22,049 bases of DNA. Origin: an uncultured Eubacteriales bacterium. GTDB lineage: Bacteria; Bacillota; Clostridia; Oscillospirales; Oscillospiraceae. The DNA lies in the NCBI GenBank assembly GCA_900554625.1, contig USHP01000003.1, positions 1 through 22,049 on the forward strand, given 5' to 3'. The notes below the pieces were generated by a model. It ran no database searches. It was given only the letters and a program-made list of their open reading frames with translations, and was not told the origin of the DNA. Positions 1-7,939 of this stretch are shown piece by piece; within the stretch, counting starts at the first letter, position 1; each line of letters begins with the position of its first letter. The position numbers and the translations under genes were made by a program.

Positions 1-9
1 GGTACCATC

Positions 10-108
10 ATGATCTGTGTGGGCATTGACGTTGCCAAGGACAAGCATGACTGCTACATCCTCAGTTCGGAAGGTGAAGTCCTGGCAGATGTATCAACTG
101 CCCGATAA
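10..108 (+). pseudogene. IS110-family transposase, N-terminal stub
   Basis: The reading frame opens with MICVGIDVAKDKHDCYI, the start of the DEDD RuvC-like domain of IS110/IS1111 transposases; the Asp of GIDVAK is the first catalytic acidic residue. It runs only 32 codons and stops at a TAA after GEVLADVSTAR, where full-length members continue to roughly 400 residues. The rest of the catalytic domain and the C-terminal transposase domain are absent downstream, so this is a dead remnant. No terminal repeats or second copy are visible in the window. The family call rests on a short but characteristic motif. Confidence 0.7.
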
Positions 109-346
109 ATCGATCGTATCCAAGCCTGAGACGGTTTTTATGGCAAAACAAGGTCAGATTGCCGGGGTAGGCATCGCCCATCGGGGAGATACGGAATGCC
201 TGAAATCCATCCCCAATGCAAACGAGAATGACAACCTGGGAAACCGCTCCTCGGTTTCTGTGCAGATCCAATGACCAGGGAAGCAGCACGGGAAACTGCT
301 GCTTTCTGAAGTTCGACACTGAATTTGTCTGTTGGAAAAGGTAAGC
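109..346. other. Unrecognised stretch between transposase stub and terminator
   Basis: Several short open frames exist on both strands here, but none has a convincing ribosome site, a recognisable motif or a length that stands out from chance. The sequence could be decayed mobile-element DNA linked to the IS110 stub, but nothing in it shows that directly. Confidence 0.4.
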
Positions 347-394
347 AAAAAATCAATCCGGCAGGATCTCTGACTACCTGAGATCCTGCCGGAT
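347..394 (-). terminator. Rho-independent terminator of the leftward aminotransferase operon
   Basis: A perfect 15-bp inverted repeat (356-370 with 380-394) encloses a 9-base loop. Read on the minus strand it is followed directly by TGATTTTTTGC, the six T's coming from the A-run at 347-352. It lies about 80 bases past the stop codon of the aminotransferase, so it should end the leftward transcript. On the plus strand no T-run follows, so it looks one-way. Confidence 0.85.
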
Positions 395-473
395 GTTTGC
401 TGCGGATGGAATACCGGAACTTGCTTGCCAACGGTTTCAAAAGGCAACAAGGCCAACTTTGAAACGAAAAAGC

Positions 474-1688
474 TTAATCCTGCCTGTTAAATACAAATTT
501 GTCCAAACGAGCAAAGGCTTCCTGAACCCGAGACAAAGGCAAGGCCAGATTCATACGGATGTGGCACGGCCCATAGAAGGGGCGGCCATCCTGCACGGCA
601 ACGCCGACTTCCCAGGCTGCTTGCTCCACCTGATCGATGGTTTTGCTGTGATTGCGGCACCATTCGCTGCAGTCAACAAAGAGCATGTAGGTACCTTCTG
701 GCTTGCTGACCTTGACACCTTCAAAATGCTTGTGGATGTAATCACAGGCATACGCAACATTTCCGGACAACACCTGGCACAGTTGATCAACCCACTGGGC
801 GCCTTCCGGACGATACGCGCCAATCAGCGCATGCATGGAAAGCACGTTCATGTGGTTGTATTGGGTCAGTTTGGCTTCTTTATCCATCTGATCGCGCAGC
901 CGTTTGTTGTAAACGATCCGATACGATCCAACCAAACCAGCCAAATTAAAGGTTTTGCTGGGCGCATACAGACCGATGGTGCGCATCTTGGCATCTTCAC
1001 TGACAGACTGGGTAGGAATGTGCCGATTTCCCTCCAGGAGCAAATCGGACCAGATCTCATCGGAAACCACATACACATCGTACTTGCGGAACAGTTCCAT
1101 AGCCTGTTCCAGCTCCCAACGCTGCCAGACTCTGCCGCTGGGGTTATGGGGAGAACACAAGACGGCTGCGTGGATTCGGTTTTCCACAATCTTCCGTTCC
1201 ATATCTTCCAAATCCATGCGCCAGACACCGTTCTCGTCTTCTACCAGAGGACTCAGAACAGCGTTGTATCCGTTATTGCGCAAAGTGCTGGTAAATCCGA
1301 TGTAAGTTGGAGAATGCAGCAAAACACTGTCACCTCTGGCGCAAATCACGTTCAGCGCAGTGGCCACGCCGCCTAAAACGCCGTTGGCGTAGCCAATATG
1401 TTCCGGGAGCAGACCCTGAACGCCGTTGCGGCTTTCCTGCCAGCCGATGATGGCGTCATAATAGGCCTGGCTGGGAGAAAAGTAGCCAAAAGCAGCGTGC
1501 TGGGCCCGGTCGATGATGGCTTGGGGAATGGTCGGTACGGTGGGGAAGTTCATATCCGCTACCCACATGGGAATGGCGTCAAATCCCGGCTTTGGTGCTG
1601 CCGGGGCGGAACCACCGGTACCGAGGTTGTCCACTGCCATGGCATCTTTGCCCCGGCGATCCATAATGGATGTGAAGTCGTAGTGCAT
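474..1688 (-). CDS. PLP-dependent aminotransferase / C-S lyase, MalY/PatB family
   Basis: This 404-residue fold-type I PLP enzyme carries the MalY/PatB signature MWVADMNFP near residues 41-49. It also has PHNPSG (180-185), the pyridine-nitrogen Asp in VSDEIW (Asp210) and the Schiff-base lysine in APSKTFNLAG (Lys245). Members of this family act mainly as cystathionine beta-lyases or cysteine-S-conjugate lyases, less often as aminotransferases; the sequence alone does not choose. I start at the ATG at 1688, which sits behind AGGAGGAAAC, rather than at the upstream in-frame start, which would add 20 residues of untypical sequence. It follows the DeoR-type gene by 69 bases in the same direction and ends before a strong terminator. 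Its place next to a sugar-operon repressor suggests a job on the amine part of the substrate, but that is inference. Confidence 0.88.
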   Translation of the reverse strand: MHYDFTSIMDRRGKDAMAVDNLGTGGSAPAAPKPGFDAIPMWVADMNFPTVPTIPQAIIDRAQHAAFGYFSPSQAYYDAIIGWQESRNGVQGLLPEHIGYANGVLGGVATALNVICARGDSVLLHSPTYIGFTSTLRNNGYNAVLSPLVEDENGVWRMDLEDMERKIVENRIHAAVLCSPHNPSGRVWQRWELEQAMELFRKYDVYVVSDEIWSDLLLEGNRHIPTQSVSEDAKMRTIGLYAPSKTFNLAGLVGSYRIVYNKRLRDQMDKEAKLTQYNHMNVLSMHALIGAYRPEGAQWVDQLCQVLSGNVAYACDYIHKHFEGVKVSKPEGTYMLFVDCSEWCRNHSKTIDQVEQAAWEVGVAVQDGRPFYGPCHIRMNLALPLSRVQEAFARLDKFVFNRQD

Positions 1689-1757
1689 AATGTTTCCTCC
1701 TAGTTCTGAACCAAATATGTAAGTCTGTGAAGCAGGGCTACAGGCCAATCATTGACA

Positions 1758-2507
1758 TTACACCAAAACGATTTCTACGCCCTGGTCTGCGATTCGGCTG
1801 AGCATAGACTCATTTTCTGGTGTCTTTACGGTAATCAGCGTATCAATGTCTTTGAAATCGCAGAAAACGTAAATTCCCCGCCGGGAAAATTTGCTGGAAT
1901 CCAGCAATGCAATCCGTTTATCCGCACACAGTGCGGAGTATTTTTTTACGGGAAGCTGAAGCGGGTAGGAAACTGTCAGGCCGGCGCAGTTAAACACACC
2001 GGTGGAACCCAGAAAAGCAACATCCACATTGATCTTCTTGTAAAACTCTTCGACTTCCAAGCCTACCATAAACTCACTGTTGGCAGGAAGAGAGCCGCCT
2101 GGAATAGAAACATTGAATCTTTGACACAAGCATAACGCCACTCTGGGAGAGTGGGTAACAAAATCCACATTTGTTAGATTGGGGTCTTCGATCAGCCTCT
2201 GGGCCAGTGTGGTGATGGTAGAGCCGGAGTCCAGGGAGAAGGACATTCCCGGACAAACATACTTGGCGGCCGCAGCGGCAATGCGCTTTTTCTCTTCTAC
2301 AAAGATATTGGTCTCGGAAACGCCGTTGTCCAGCAGGAAAGCCGCTCCACGGGTGCGGTAAATCAGCTTGCGGTCTTCCAATTCCAGAAGATCCCGGCGG
2401 ACGGTAGTTGGCGTAACATGGAAATAGTTTGATAATTCCTCTACAGTGACGGTTTTTTTCTGAAGAAGCATATTGTAGATCTGATCTAAACGGTAGGAAT
2501 TAGCCAT
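1758..2507 (-). CDS. DeoR/GlpR-family transcriptional repressor
   Basis: This 249-residue protein has the standard DeoR layout. An N-terminal winged helix-turn-helix covers about residues 6-57, with VEELSNYFHVTPTTVRRDL as the recognition region. The C-terminal effector domain is of the sugar-phosphate isomerase-like type, with DSGSTI (93-98) and the conserved lysine of LLDSSKF. Regulators of this family usually repress and release DNA on binding a phosphorylated sugar intermediate. The ATG at 2507 follows AGGAGGGG. The gene is transcribed away from the ABC/SIS operon from a near-consensus promoter, and CGAAC-type repeats lie between the two promoters, so it probably controls itself, the aminotransferase and the rightward operon. 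The inducer is unknown; a phosphosugar made by the kinases here is the natural guess. Confidence 0.92.
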   Translation of the reverse strand: MANSYRLDQIYNMLLQKKTVTVEELSNYFHVTPTTVRRDLLELEDRKLIYRTRGAAFLLDNGVSETNIFVEEKKRIAAAAAKYVCPGMSFSLDSGSTITTLAQRLIEDPNLTNVDFVTHSPRVALCLCQRFNVSIPGGSLPANSEFMVGLEVEEFYKKINVDVAFLGSTGVFNCAGLTVSYPLQLPVKKYSALCADKRIALLDSSKFSRRGIYVFCDFKDIDTLITVKTPENESMLSRIADQGVEIVLV

Positions 2508-2560
2508 AGGGAAAATCCCCTCCTGTGTTTATAATGCCCGTAATTGTTTTCTTTGTTCTA

Positions 2561-2589
2561 ATTATAGAAACATATGAGCAGATTGTCAA
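2561..2589 (-). promoter_or_regulatory. Sigma-70/SigA promoter for the repressor-aminotransferase unit
   Basis: Read on the minus strand, TTGACA (2584-2589) and TATAAT (2561-2566) are separated by exactly 17 bases, a full consensus match. The predicted start lies near 2554, about 46 bases before the repressor ATG. The -10 box sits inside a short palindrome, TTCTA-N4-TAGAA, which could be an autoregulatory contact point. Confidence 0.85.
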
Positions 2590-2650
2590 CCTATAACCAA
2601 CAGAAAAGGAAGAAAAAAATGAAATAAACAGAGTAAAATACAAAATGTTT

Positions 2651-2686
2651 ATGTTCGTGTTTTCAAAGAACGAACATAACGAACAC
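2651..2686. promoter_or_regulatory. Putative DeoR-type operator: inverted and tandem CGAAC half-sites
   Basis: ATGTTCG (2651-2657) and CGAACAT (2671-2677) form an exact 7-bp inverted repeat. The second arm belongs to a 9-bp tandem pair, AACGAACAT (2669-2677) and AACGAACAC (2678-2686). The half-site equals that of the E. coli GlpR operator, which is built from ATGTTCG and CGAACAT. Its position between two divergent promoters, beside a DeoR-family gene, fits an operator. Weaker relatives (ACGAAT near 2771 and 2816, GTTCGAAT near 2888) lie in the rightward leader. Confidence 0.55.
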
Positions 2687-2720
2687 TGATAGCTGTTTTG
2701 TGTGTATTTTAAATTACCTA

Positions 2721-2749
2721 TTGACATATGCAAAATGAAATTGTAATAT
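2721..2749 (+). promoter_or_regulatory. SigA-type promoter of the rightward ABC/SIS operon
   Basis: TTGACA (2721-2726), a 17-base AT-rich spacer and TAATAT (2744-2749) form a near-consensus promoter. Transcription should start near 2756, leaving a leader of about 215 bases before the lipoprotein ATG. The leader is AT-rich, with only a weak hairpin (CGGTG 2907-2911 with CACCG 2932-2936). I see no recognisable riboswitch in it. Confidence 0.8.
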
Positions 2750-2970
2750 GCAAATATAACAAAAACAAACACGAATCCAAAGCGTATTAAGGCAAAACAA
2801 CTAAAACGAATGCGTCTTTTTGTATAAAACAAACAAAGAAGCGGAAATTATTATTAATAAAAAACGTTCATTATGATCGAAAAGAGGTTCGAATGGGTGA
2901 TATCTGCGGTGATTGTATCGGAAAGAACAAGCACCGTTGATATAAATATTTACTATATTGGGAGGAAATT

Positions 2971-4143
2971 ATGAAAAAGATCATCGCACTGCTGCTCGCC
3001 TTGGTTATGTGTCTGAGCTTGGTTGCCTGTGGCGGAGGATCCGGGAAATCCGAAGACAGCGGAAACACGGCAAATGGTTCCAACACTGGCGAACCCACGG
3101 AAAAGAAAAAGATTATTTTCTTCACTGCTTTCATTGGTGACTTTGGTCTGTCCGACATGGGCTACCGTGCCGTTCAGGAACTGGCGGAAGAGTACGACAT
3201 GGAGTGGACTCTGGTTGAGTACGGCTCCTATGACGCGGCTCTGGCTGTTAACTGCTTCTGGGATGCTCTGGAGAGCACCGAGTACGATTACTTCTTCGGT
3301 CCTGCCTGGTACATTGAAGACATCATTGATGATGCCGCGGCAGAATACCCCGATACCACCTTCATTCACTACGACGTGGGCAAGGGCATTGAATTTACCG
3401 CACCTAACGTTTACGGCATTACCTTCGCACAGAACGAATCTTCCTTCATGGCCGCAATTCTGCAGGCTTTGATGACGAAGAATGGCAAGATTGGCTGTAT
3501 CTCCACCGACAGCCCCATCCTGAACGACTTCTCCACTGGCTGGCTGGCCGGCGTGAAGTACGCGAAGAAGGAACTGGGCCTGGATATTGAATGGCTGCAT
3601 TCTTACCTGCCTGAAACCTCCATGTCCGCGGTTTATGAATCCTCCAACGTTATGTATGACAACGGCTGCGACTTTGTCTGGTCCATCTCCGCTCAGATGC
3701 TGCTGGCTGCCTGCCAGGCTGCGGAAGAGCATGGCGGTTATGAGAAGGGCTACTGGGTTATGGGTTGTGACTATGACCAGTATGAGTACTTCAAGGGACT
3801 TGCAGCAGAGGATGCAAACTCCGCTGTTGGATATGAAAACATTTTGACTTCTATTACCAAGAATATTGCACCCGCTGCCAGCGCCATTATCGCCAGTGTT
3901 GAATCCGGCGACGGTTCCGTGGAGTCCGGCAACAAGGTTTGGGGTGTTTATGAAAATGGTGTTGGCTATCTGGAAAACGAAAACTTCCTGGCCAACGTTC
4001 CGGAAGATGTTCAGCAGACTCTGAAGGATGTCATCGAAAAGATCGGCTCTGGCGAGATTGTTGTCCCGTCTTACTATGACTTCAGTACTTACGAGGCGTT
4101 TGCTACCTTCCGCGATAACCCCGATGCAGAGTTCGTCCCCTAA
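2971..4143 (+). CDS. BMP-family ABC transporter substrate-binding lipoprotein
   Basis: This 390-residue protein begins with a lipoprotein signal, MKKIIALLLALVMCLSLVAC, with a LVAC lipobox and lipidated Cys20, then a low-complexity Gly/Ser/Asn linker to about residue 45. The mature part starts IIFFTAFIGDFGLSDMGYRA, which corresponds to the opening of BMP/PnrA-type receptors, where it usually reads like DVGFNDKSFN. BMP receptors mostly bind nucleosides or related compounds, but the family also serves other ligands, and this copy is divergent around the first ligand loop. Its start has GGAGG five bases upstream. It heads the rightward operon and is followed by a stem-loop that should give it a higher transcript level than the membrane parts. 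It would capture the substrate outside the membrane for the ATPase and two permeases behind it. Confidence 0.88.
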   Translation: MKKIIALLLALVMCLSLVACGGGSGKSEDSGNTANGSNTGEPTEKKKIIFFTAFIGDFGLSDMGYRAVQELAEEYDMEWTLVEYGSYDAALAVNCFWDALESTEYDYFFGPAWYIEDIIDDAAAEYPDTTFIHYDVGKGIEFTAPNVYGITFAQNESSFMAAILQALMTKNGKIGCISTDSPILNDFSTGWLAGVKYAKKELGLDIEWLHSYLPETSMSAVYESSNVMYDNGCDFVWSISAQMLLAACQAAEEHGGYEKGYWVMGCDYDQYEYFKGLAAEDANSAVGYENILTSITKNIAPAASAIIASVESGDGSVESGNKVWGVYENGVGYLENENFLANVPEDVQQTLKDVIEKIGSGEIVVPSYYDFSTYEAFATFRDNPDAEFVP

Positions 4144-4170
4144 GGTGATAGAATCCGCATAAGACGTTCC

Positions 4171-4205
4171 GGAGGGTGGAGAAGGAAAATTCTTCGCCCT
4201 CCTTT
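4171..4205 (+). terminator. Intercistronic stem-loop after the binding protein (attenuator)
   Basis: A 13-bp stem (4171-4183 with 4190-4202, two G-T pairs) closes a 6-base loop and is followed by TTTGT. The short T-run suggests partial termination or 3'-end protection rather than a full stop. This is a common way to make more receptor than transporter. The ATPase start at 4239 lies just beyond. Confidence 0.6.
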
Positions 4206-4238
4206 GTACGCAACCCTAACGTAAGGAAAGGTGAAAGA

Positions 4239-5789
4239 ATGTCTAAAGAGCTACTTAGGATGGAAGGGATCACAAAGATCTATCCCAACGGCTTCATGGC
4301 CAATAAGGACGTGACCCTTTCGGTAAATGAAGGCGAAATTCATGCCTTGATTGGTGAAAACGGTGCCGGCAAAACCACCTTGATGAAGATTCTCTTCGGA
4401 TTGGAGAACTGCCAGGAAGGCAAAATCTACATCAACGGCGAGCAGGTTCACATTGCCAATCCGCTGGATGCCATTGCCAAAGGTGTTGGCATGGTACATC
4501 AGCATTTCATGCAGGTGCCCAATTTGACGGTAGCGGAGAATATCGTTTTGGGCATGGAACCGGGTCCTGGCCCTGTCTTTGACGGCAAGCAGGCTGTGAA
4601 GATCACACAGGAAGCGGTAGAGAAATTTAATCTGGATGTGGAACCGAACAAACTGATCCGGGATCTGTCCGTGGGTCAGAAGCAGAAAGTAGAATTGCTG
4701 AAATCTTTGGTACGCGGCGTTCGGGTGTTGATTCTGGACGAGCCTACCGCTGTTTTGACTCCTCAGGAGACACGGGAACTGTTTTCCCAGCTGAAGAATC
4801 TGAGAGATCAGGGATACGGCATTATCTTTATCTCCCATAAGCTCGAGGAAGTTATGGAACTTTGCAGCAGAGTTACAGTGCTGCGGCATGGCAAGGTTAC
4901 GGGTCATGGCGACCTGGCAGGACTGGACCCGGCAAAACTGTCCAAGATGATGGTGGAACGGGAAGTGGATCTTACCATTGACAAGGCAGCAGCACAGCCT
5001 AAAGATACTGTGATGCATGTGGAGCACCTGAGCTATGTGGACGACTTTGGAAAATTGGTTGTCAATGATCTAAGTTTTGGTATCCGTGCCGGAGAAGTTG
5101 TGGGTATTGCCGGTGTGGAAGGCAATGGACAGACGGAAGTTTCCGAGATTATCTCCGGACTGCTGCGGCGCACCTCCGGAAAAGTGTTCCTCAACGGTAC
5201 CGAGACCAGCGGAAAGTCCATTGCCCAGATTCGGGAATTGGGACTGTCGCATATTTCGGAAGACCGCATGAAGTTCGGCATGGCCGACAACTTATCAATT
5301 CGGGACAATATTCTGGCTTGTTATCTGCGCAGCGGAGAATTTAACAAGGGCCAGCTGCTGAATATGAAAAAACTCAATGCCTTTGTAGATAAGTGCATTA
5401 AAGATTTTGAAATCGCCTGTACGGGAGGCAATGAGAACATCAAATTCCTCTCCGGCGGCAATATCCAGAAGGTCATTGTGGCCAGAGAGTTTTCCGGTGG
5501 TGCGAATTTCATCATTGCCAATCAGCCTACCAGAGGTATTGACGTGGGCACAGCAGACTTGATTCGTCGGCTGCTGGTAAAGACGACGAGAGAAGACAAT
5601 AACGCAGTTTTGCTGATCTCCTCGGATTTGGCAGAGATCATGGAAGTGTCCGACCGGCTGCTGGTTATGAAGGATGGCCAGATTGTGGCACAGTTTACAA
5701 ATGTCAAGAGCGTTTCTGATGAGACCCTGGGTGAATACATGCTGGGCGTCAAACGCATGACACCTGAGGAAATGGGGGATCTGTTTTGA
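4239..5789 (+). CDS. Double ABC ATPase of the BMP-type importer
   Basis: This 516-residue protein joins two ATPase domains and powers the importer on the inner membrane face. The first is complete: Walker A GENGAGKT (39-46), signature LSVGQKQK and Walker B VLILDEPTAVLTP. The second has a degenerate Walker A, GVEGNGQT, with Gln for Lys, a good signature LSGGNIQK, and FIIANQPTRG, where Asn-Gln replaces the Asp-Glu of Walker B. This one-live, one-silent arrangement is usual for the BMP/ribose-type ATPases (NupO/YufO-like), so it is not a sign of decay. I choose the ATG at 4239 because it follows AAGGAAAGGTG. An earlier in-frame start would lie inside the intercistronic stem-loop. The stop overlaps the TTG start of the next gene, implying coupled translation. 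Confidence 0.93.
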   Translation: MSKELLRMEGITKIYPNGFMANKDVTLSVNEGEIHALIGENGAGKTTLMKILFGLENCQEGKIYINGEQVHIANPLDAIAKGVGMVHQHFMQVPNLTVAENIVLGMEPGPGPVFDGKQAVKITQEAVEKFNLDVEPNKLIRDLSVGQKQKVELLKSLVRGVRVLILDEPTAVLTPQETRELFSQLKNLRDQGYGIIFISHKLEEVMELCSRVTVLRHGKVTGHGDLAGLDPAKLSKMMVEREVDLTIDKAAAQPKDTVMHVEHLSYVDDFGKLVVNDLSFGIRAGEVVGIAGVEGNGQTEVSEIISGLLRRTSGKVFLNGTETSGKSIAQIRELGLSHISEDRMKFGMADNLSIRDNILACYLRSGEFNKGQLLNMKKLNAFVDKCIKDFEIACTGGNENIKFLSGGNIQKVIVAREFSGGANFIIANQPTRGIDVGTADLIRRLLVKTTREDNNAVLLISSDLAEIMEVSDRLLVMKDGQIVAQFTNVKSVSDETLGEYMLGVKRMTPEEMGDLF

Positions 5790-6877
5790 AAAAGGTACAA
5801 AGAATAGATTCGGCCTTTGAGGTATTGCGCGTGTTTTTGGGCATTGTGATTGCCTATGCGCTGTGCTTGGTCATTATTGTATTGATTACCGGTTCCGAAG
5901 GCGCCAGTGACGCCATTTACAACTTCGCCATTGGCCCCTTTACTTCCAAACGTCGGTTTGCGCAGGTGCTGTCGCGTATGTGCCCGTATATGCTGATTGG
6001 CTGCGGCATGTGCTTTGTGTATGCCAGCGGACGTTTCAGTGTGGTCAGCGAAGGTATCATCAACATTGCACCCATTCCCATTTTGTATGTGATTTTTGCC
6101 ACGACCTTTGGCACTCAGGTTATGGCTGGACTTCCCAAGATCGTCAATCAGCTGATTATCATTATCAGCTGCGCTGCAGTGGGCGGCCTGGTAGCCATGA
6201 TTCCTGCCTACGGACGGGAAAAGCTGGGAGCCAATGAGATGGTCACATCTACCATCTTGAATTATGTGTGTTTGTATCTGTCACTGTGGGCCGTCAGAGG
6301 TTACATGGCTGACCGGGATAATTCCTTCCTGTGCACACCCAATTACCCGGACAACATGCGCTTCACCAGATACTGGGGCAATACGAATCTCAGCGAAGGC
6401 ATTTGGGTTGCCATTATTGGTGTGGTGATTGCCTGCCTGATTTTCTACCGGACTCGCCTTGGCGTGGAGATCCGCGTCACAGGTACCAATCCCAGCTTTG
6501 CAAAGTATGCCGGTATTAATACCAAGGTAACACCGTTTATGGGACAGGTCCTGGGCGGAATCTTTGCCGGTGTGGCAAGCTCTGTTGAAATCTTTGGCGC
6601 ATATGACCAGTATCAGTTGGCATTGCTGACCAATATTGGTTTTGATGGCCTGATTATTGCGGTTATGGCGAAAAAGCAGCCTATTTTTGTACCGATTACT
6701 GCTTTCGTTCTTGCCTATATCAGAACGGCAGCGGCAGTTCTCAATACCAACACCAATATTCCCATTGAGTTGGTTACCATGCTGCAGGCAGTTATCATCT
6801 TCTTCGTGGCTGCAGAGGAATTCCTGGGCAAGTCTCGGCAGAAGGCTATCATCAAAGCTTCTCGTGAGAATCAATAA
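5786..6877 (+). CDS. ABC transporter permease 1 (BMP/branched-chain type)
   Basis: This 363-residue, strongly hydrophobic protein has about ten predicted membrane spans and belongs to the LivH/RbsC-like permease superfamily that partners BMP receptors. The coupling stretch near the middle, RTRLGVEIRVTGTNPSFAKYAGI, is the family's cytoplasmic loop (compare G-x-N-P-x-A-A-x-x-A-G-I). It starts with TTG at 5786, overlapping the ATPase stop in TTGA. GGGGGAT six bases upstream is the ribosome site. It forms the transmembrane pore with the next gene product. Confidence 0.9.
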   Translation: MKKVQRIDSAFEVLRVFLGIVIAYALCLVIIVLITGSEGASDAIYNFAIGPFTSKRRFAQVLSRMCPYMLIGCGMCFVYASGRFSVVSEGIINIAPIPILYVIFATTFGTQVMAGLPKIVNQLIIIISCAAVGGLVAMIPAYGREKLGANEMVTSTILNYVCLYLSLWAVRGYMADRDNSFLCTPNYPDNMRFTRYWGNTNLSEGIWVAIIGVVIACLIFYRTRLGVEIRVTGTNPSFAKYAGINTKVTPFMGQVLGGIFAGVASSVEIFGAYDQYQLALLTNIGFDGLIIAVMAKKQPIFVPITAFVLAYIRTAAAVLNTNTNIPIELVTMLQAVIIFFVAAEEFLGKSRQKAIIKASRENQ

Positions 6878-6892
6878 AGGAGGAGCAAAGTT

Positions 6893-7861
6893 ATGTTGGA
6901 TTTTATCACGAATGTTATCTATTCAATCATCCGTATCTCCACGCCCATTATCTTTGTGGCAATCTGCTCCACCATTTCCGCGCAGGCTGGTTTGCTGAAT
7001 ATGGCCGGTGAAAGTATGATGCTGGTTGCATCCTTGGCGGGCGTTTGCTTCAGTGCACTGTTCCAGAATGTCTGGCTGGGTATCCTTTGCGGTATGCTCA
7101 GTGCTATGGTCATTGTTCTGATTATCTGCTTCGCGGCCTTCTATATGAAGGTGGATCTGTACCTGATGTCCATATCCATGAACTTGGCAATGGGCGGCGG
7201 CGTAATCTTTGTGATGTGGGTGCTGACCGGAACAAAGGCCAATACCGCCGGTGCAATCCCCAGCCTGGCTCTGGGCAACATTGACATTCCCATTATCAAG
7301 AATATCCCCGTCCTGGGACCCATGCTTTCTGGACATAACGTTTTCACCTATCTTGCGATTCTTATGGCTGTGCTGGTGTGGTTCCTGCTGTTCCGGACAA
7401 AACTGGGACTGCGGATGCGCGCCATCGGCCAGAACCCCGCCGCTGCGGAAGCTGTAGGTATCAATACCAAGCGGATTTACACCATTGCGTTCCTGATCGC
7501 CGCAGCCATCGGTGCCCTGGGCGGCATGTATTTGTCCATGGGTTATCAGAACTTCTTCTCCAAGGGCCTGACGGCCAACCGTGGCTTCATCGGTATGGCG
7601 GCTGCTACCATCGGAGGCAATCAGCCCTTCGGCGCACTGCTGATGAGCTTCGTATTCGGTATCGCTTACGCTACCACCAACTATCTGCAGCCGTACATCA
7701 GCGACGCCTACCTGCTGCAGAGTATCCCCTTCATTTTGTGTACGGTGATTTATCTGGTGATCTCTGGCTATAAGTCCACTGCGGAGGGCCGCCAGATCAA
7801 AAAGAATCGTCAGCGCCTGGAAAACTTCCAGAAACAGAATCAAATGAGACAGAACAATTAA
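6893..7861 (+). CDS. ABC transporter permease 2 (BMP/branched-chain type)
   Basis: This 322-residue membrane protein with roughly eight to ten spans is distantly related to the gene before it. It carries the same loop in cleaner form, RTKLGLRMRAIGQNPAAAEAVGI, which is the ATPase-coupling element of the family. An AAAGGAGG ribosome site precedes the ATG. It completes the heteromeric pore of the importer, as in NupP/NupQ-type nucleoside transporters; the ligand here is not known. The C-terminus is charged and cytoplasmic. A 9-bp stem-loop lies directly after the stop. Confidence 0.9.
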   Translation: MLDFITNVIYSIIRISTPIIFVAICSTISAQAGLLNMAGESMMLVASLAGVCFSALFQNVWLGILCGMLSAMVIVLIICFAAFYMKVDLYLMSISMNLAMGGGVIFVMWVLTGTKANTAGAIPSLALGNIDIPIIKNIPVLGPMLSGHNVFTYLAILMAVLVWFLLFRTKLGLRMRAIGQNPAAAEAVGINTKRIYTIAFLIAAAIGALGGMYLSMGYQNFFSKGLTANRGFIGMAAATIGGNQPFGALLMSFVFGIAYATTNYLQPYISDAYLLQSIPFILCTVIYLVISGYKSTAEGRQIKKNRQRLENFQKQNQMRQNN

Positions 7862-7867
7862 GGGAAA

Positions 7868-7901
7868 TGTCGGGCAGAATGCGGCAGCAGGATGCCCGAC
7901 A
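7868..7901 (+). other. Intercistronic stem-loop between importer and SIS genes
   Basis: TGTCGGGCA (7868-7876) and TGCCCGACA (7893-7901) form a perfect 9-bp stem with a 16-base loop. AAAGAAAAG follows, so there is no T-run and it is not a classic terminator. It may be a processing or RNA-stability boundary separating transport from metabolism. Confidence 0.5.
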
Positions 7902-7939
7902 AAGAAAAGTCATCTACAGGAAAGTGAGGAAATCCAATT

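Noticed and set aside
393..1376. A 327-codon open frame on the plus strand
   Set aside because: It lies opposite the well-supported aminotransferase, has no ribosome site, and its translation shows no family motif.
2756..2970. Possible purine or other riboswitch in the leader of a BMP-transporter operon
   Set aside because: BMP importers often carry nucleosides, so I looked for a purine-type fold, but the leader is AT-rich with only a weak 5-bp stem and no terminator or conserved core.
5077..5560. Loss of Walker A Lys and Walker B Asp-Glu in the second ATPase domain as a sign of decay
   Set aside because: GVEGNGQT and NQPTRG are the normal degenerate forms of the second domain in BMP/ribose-type ATPases.
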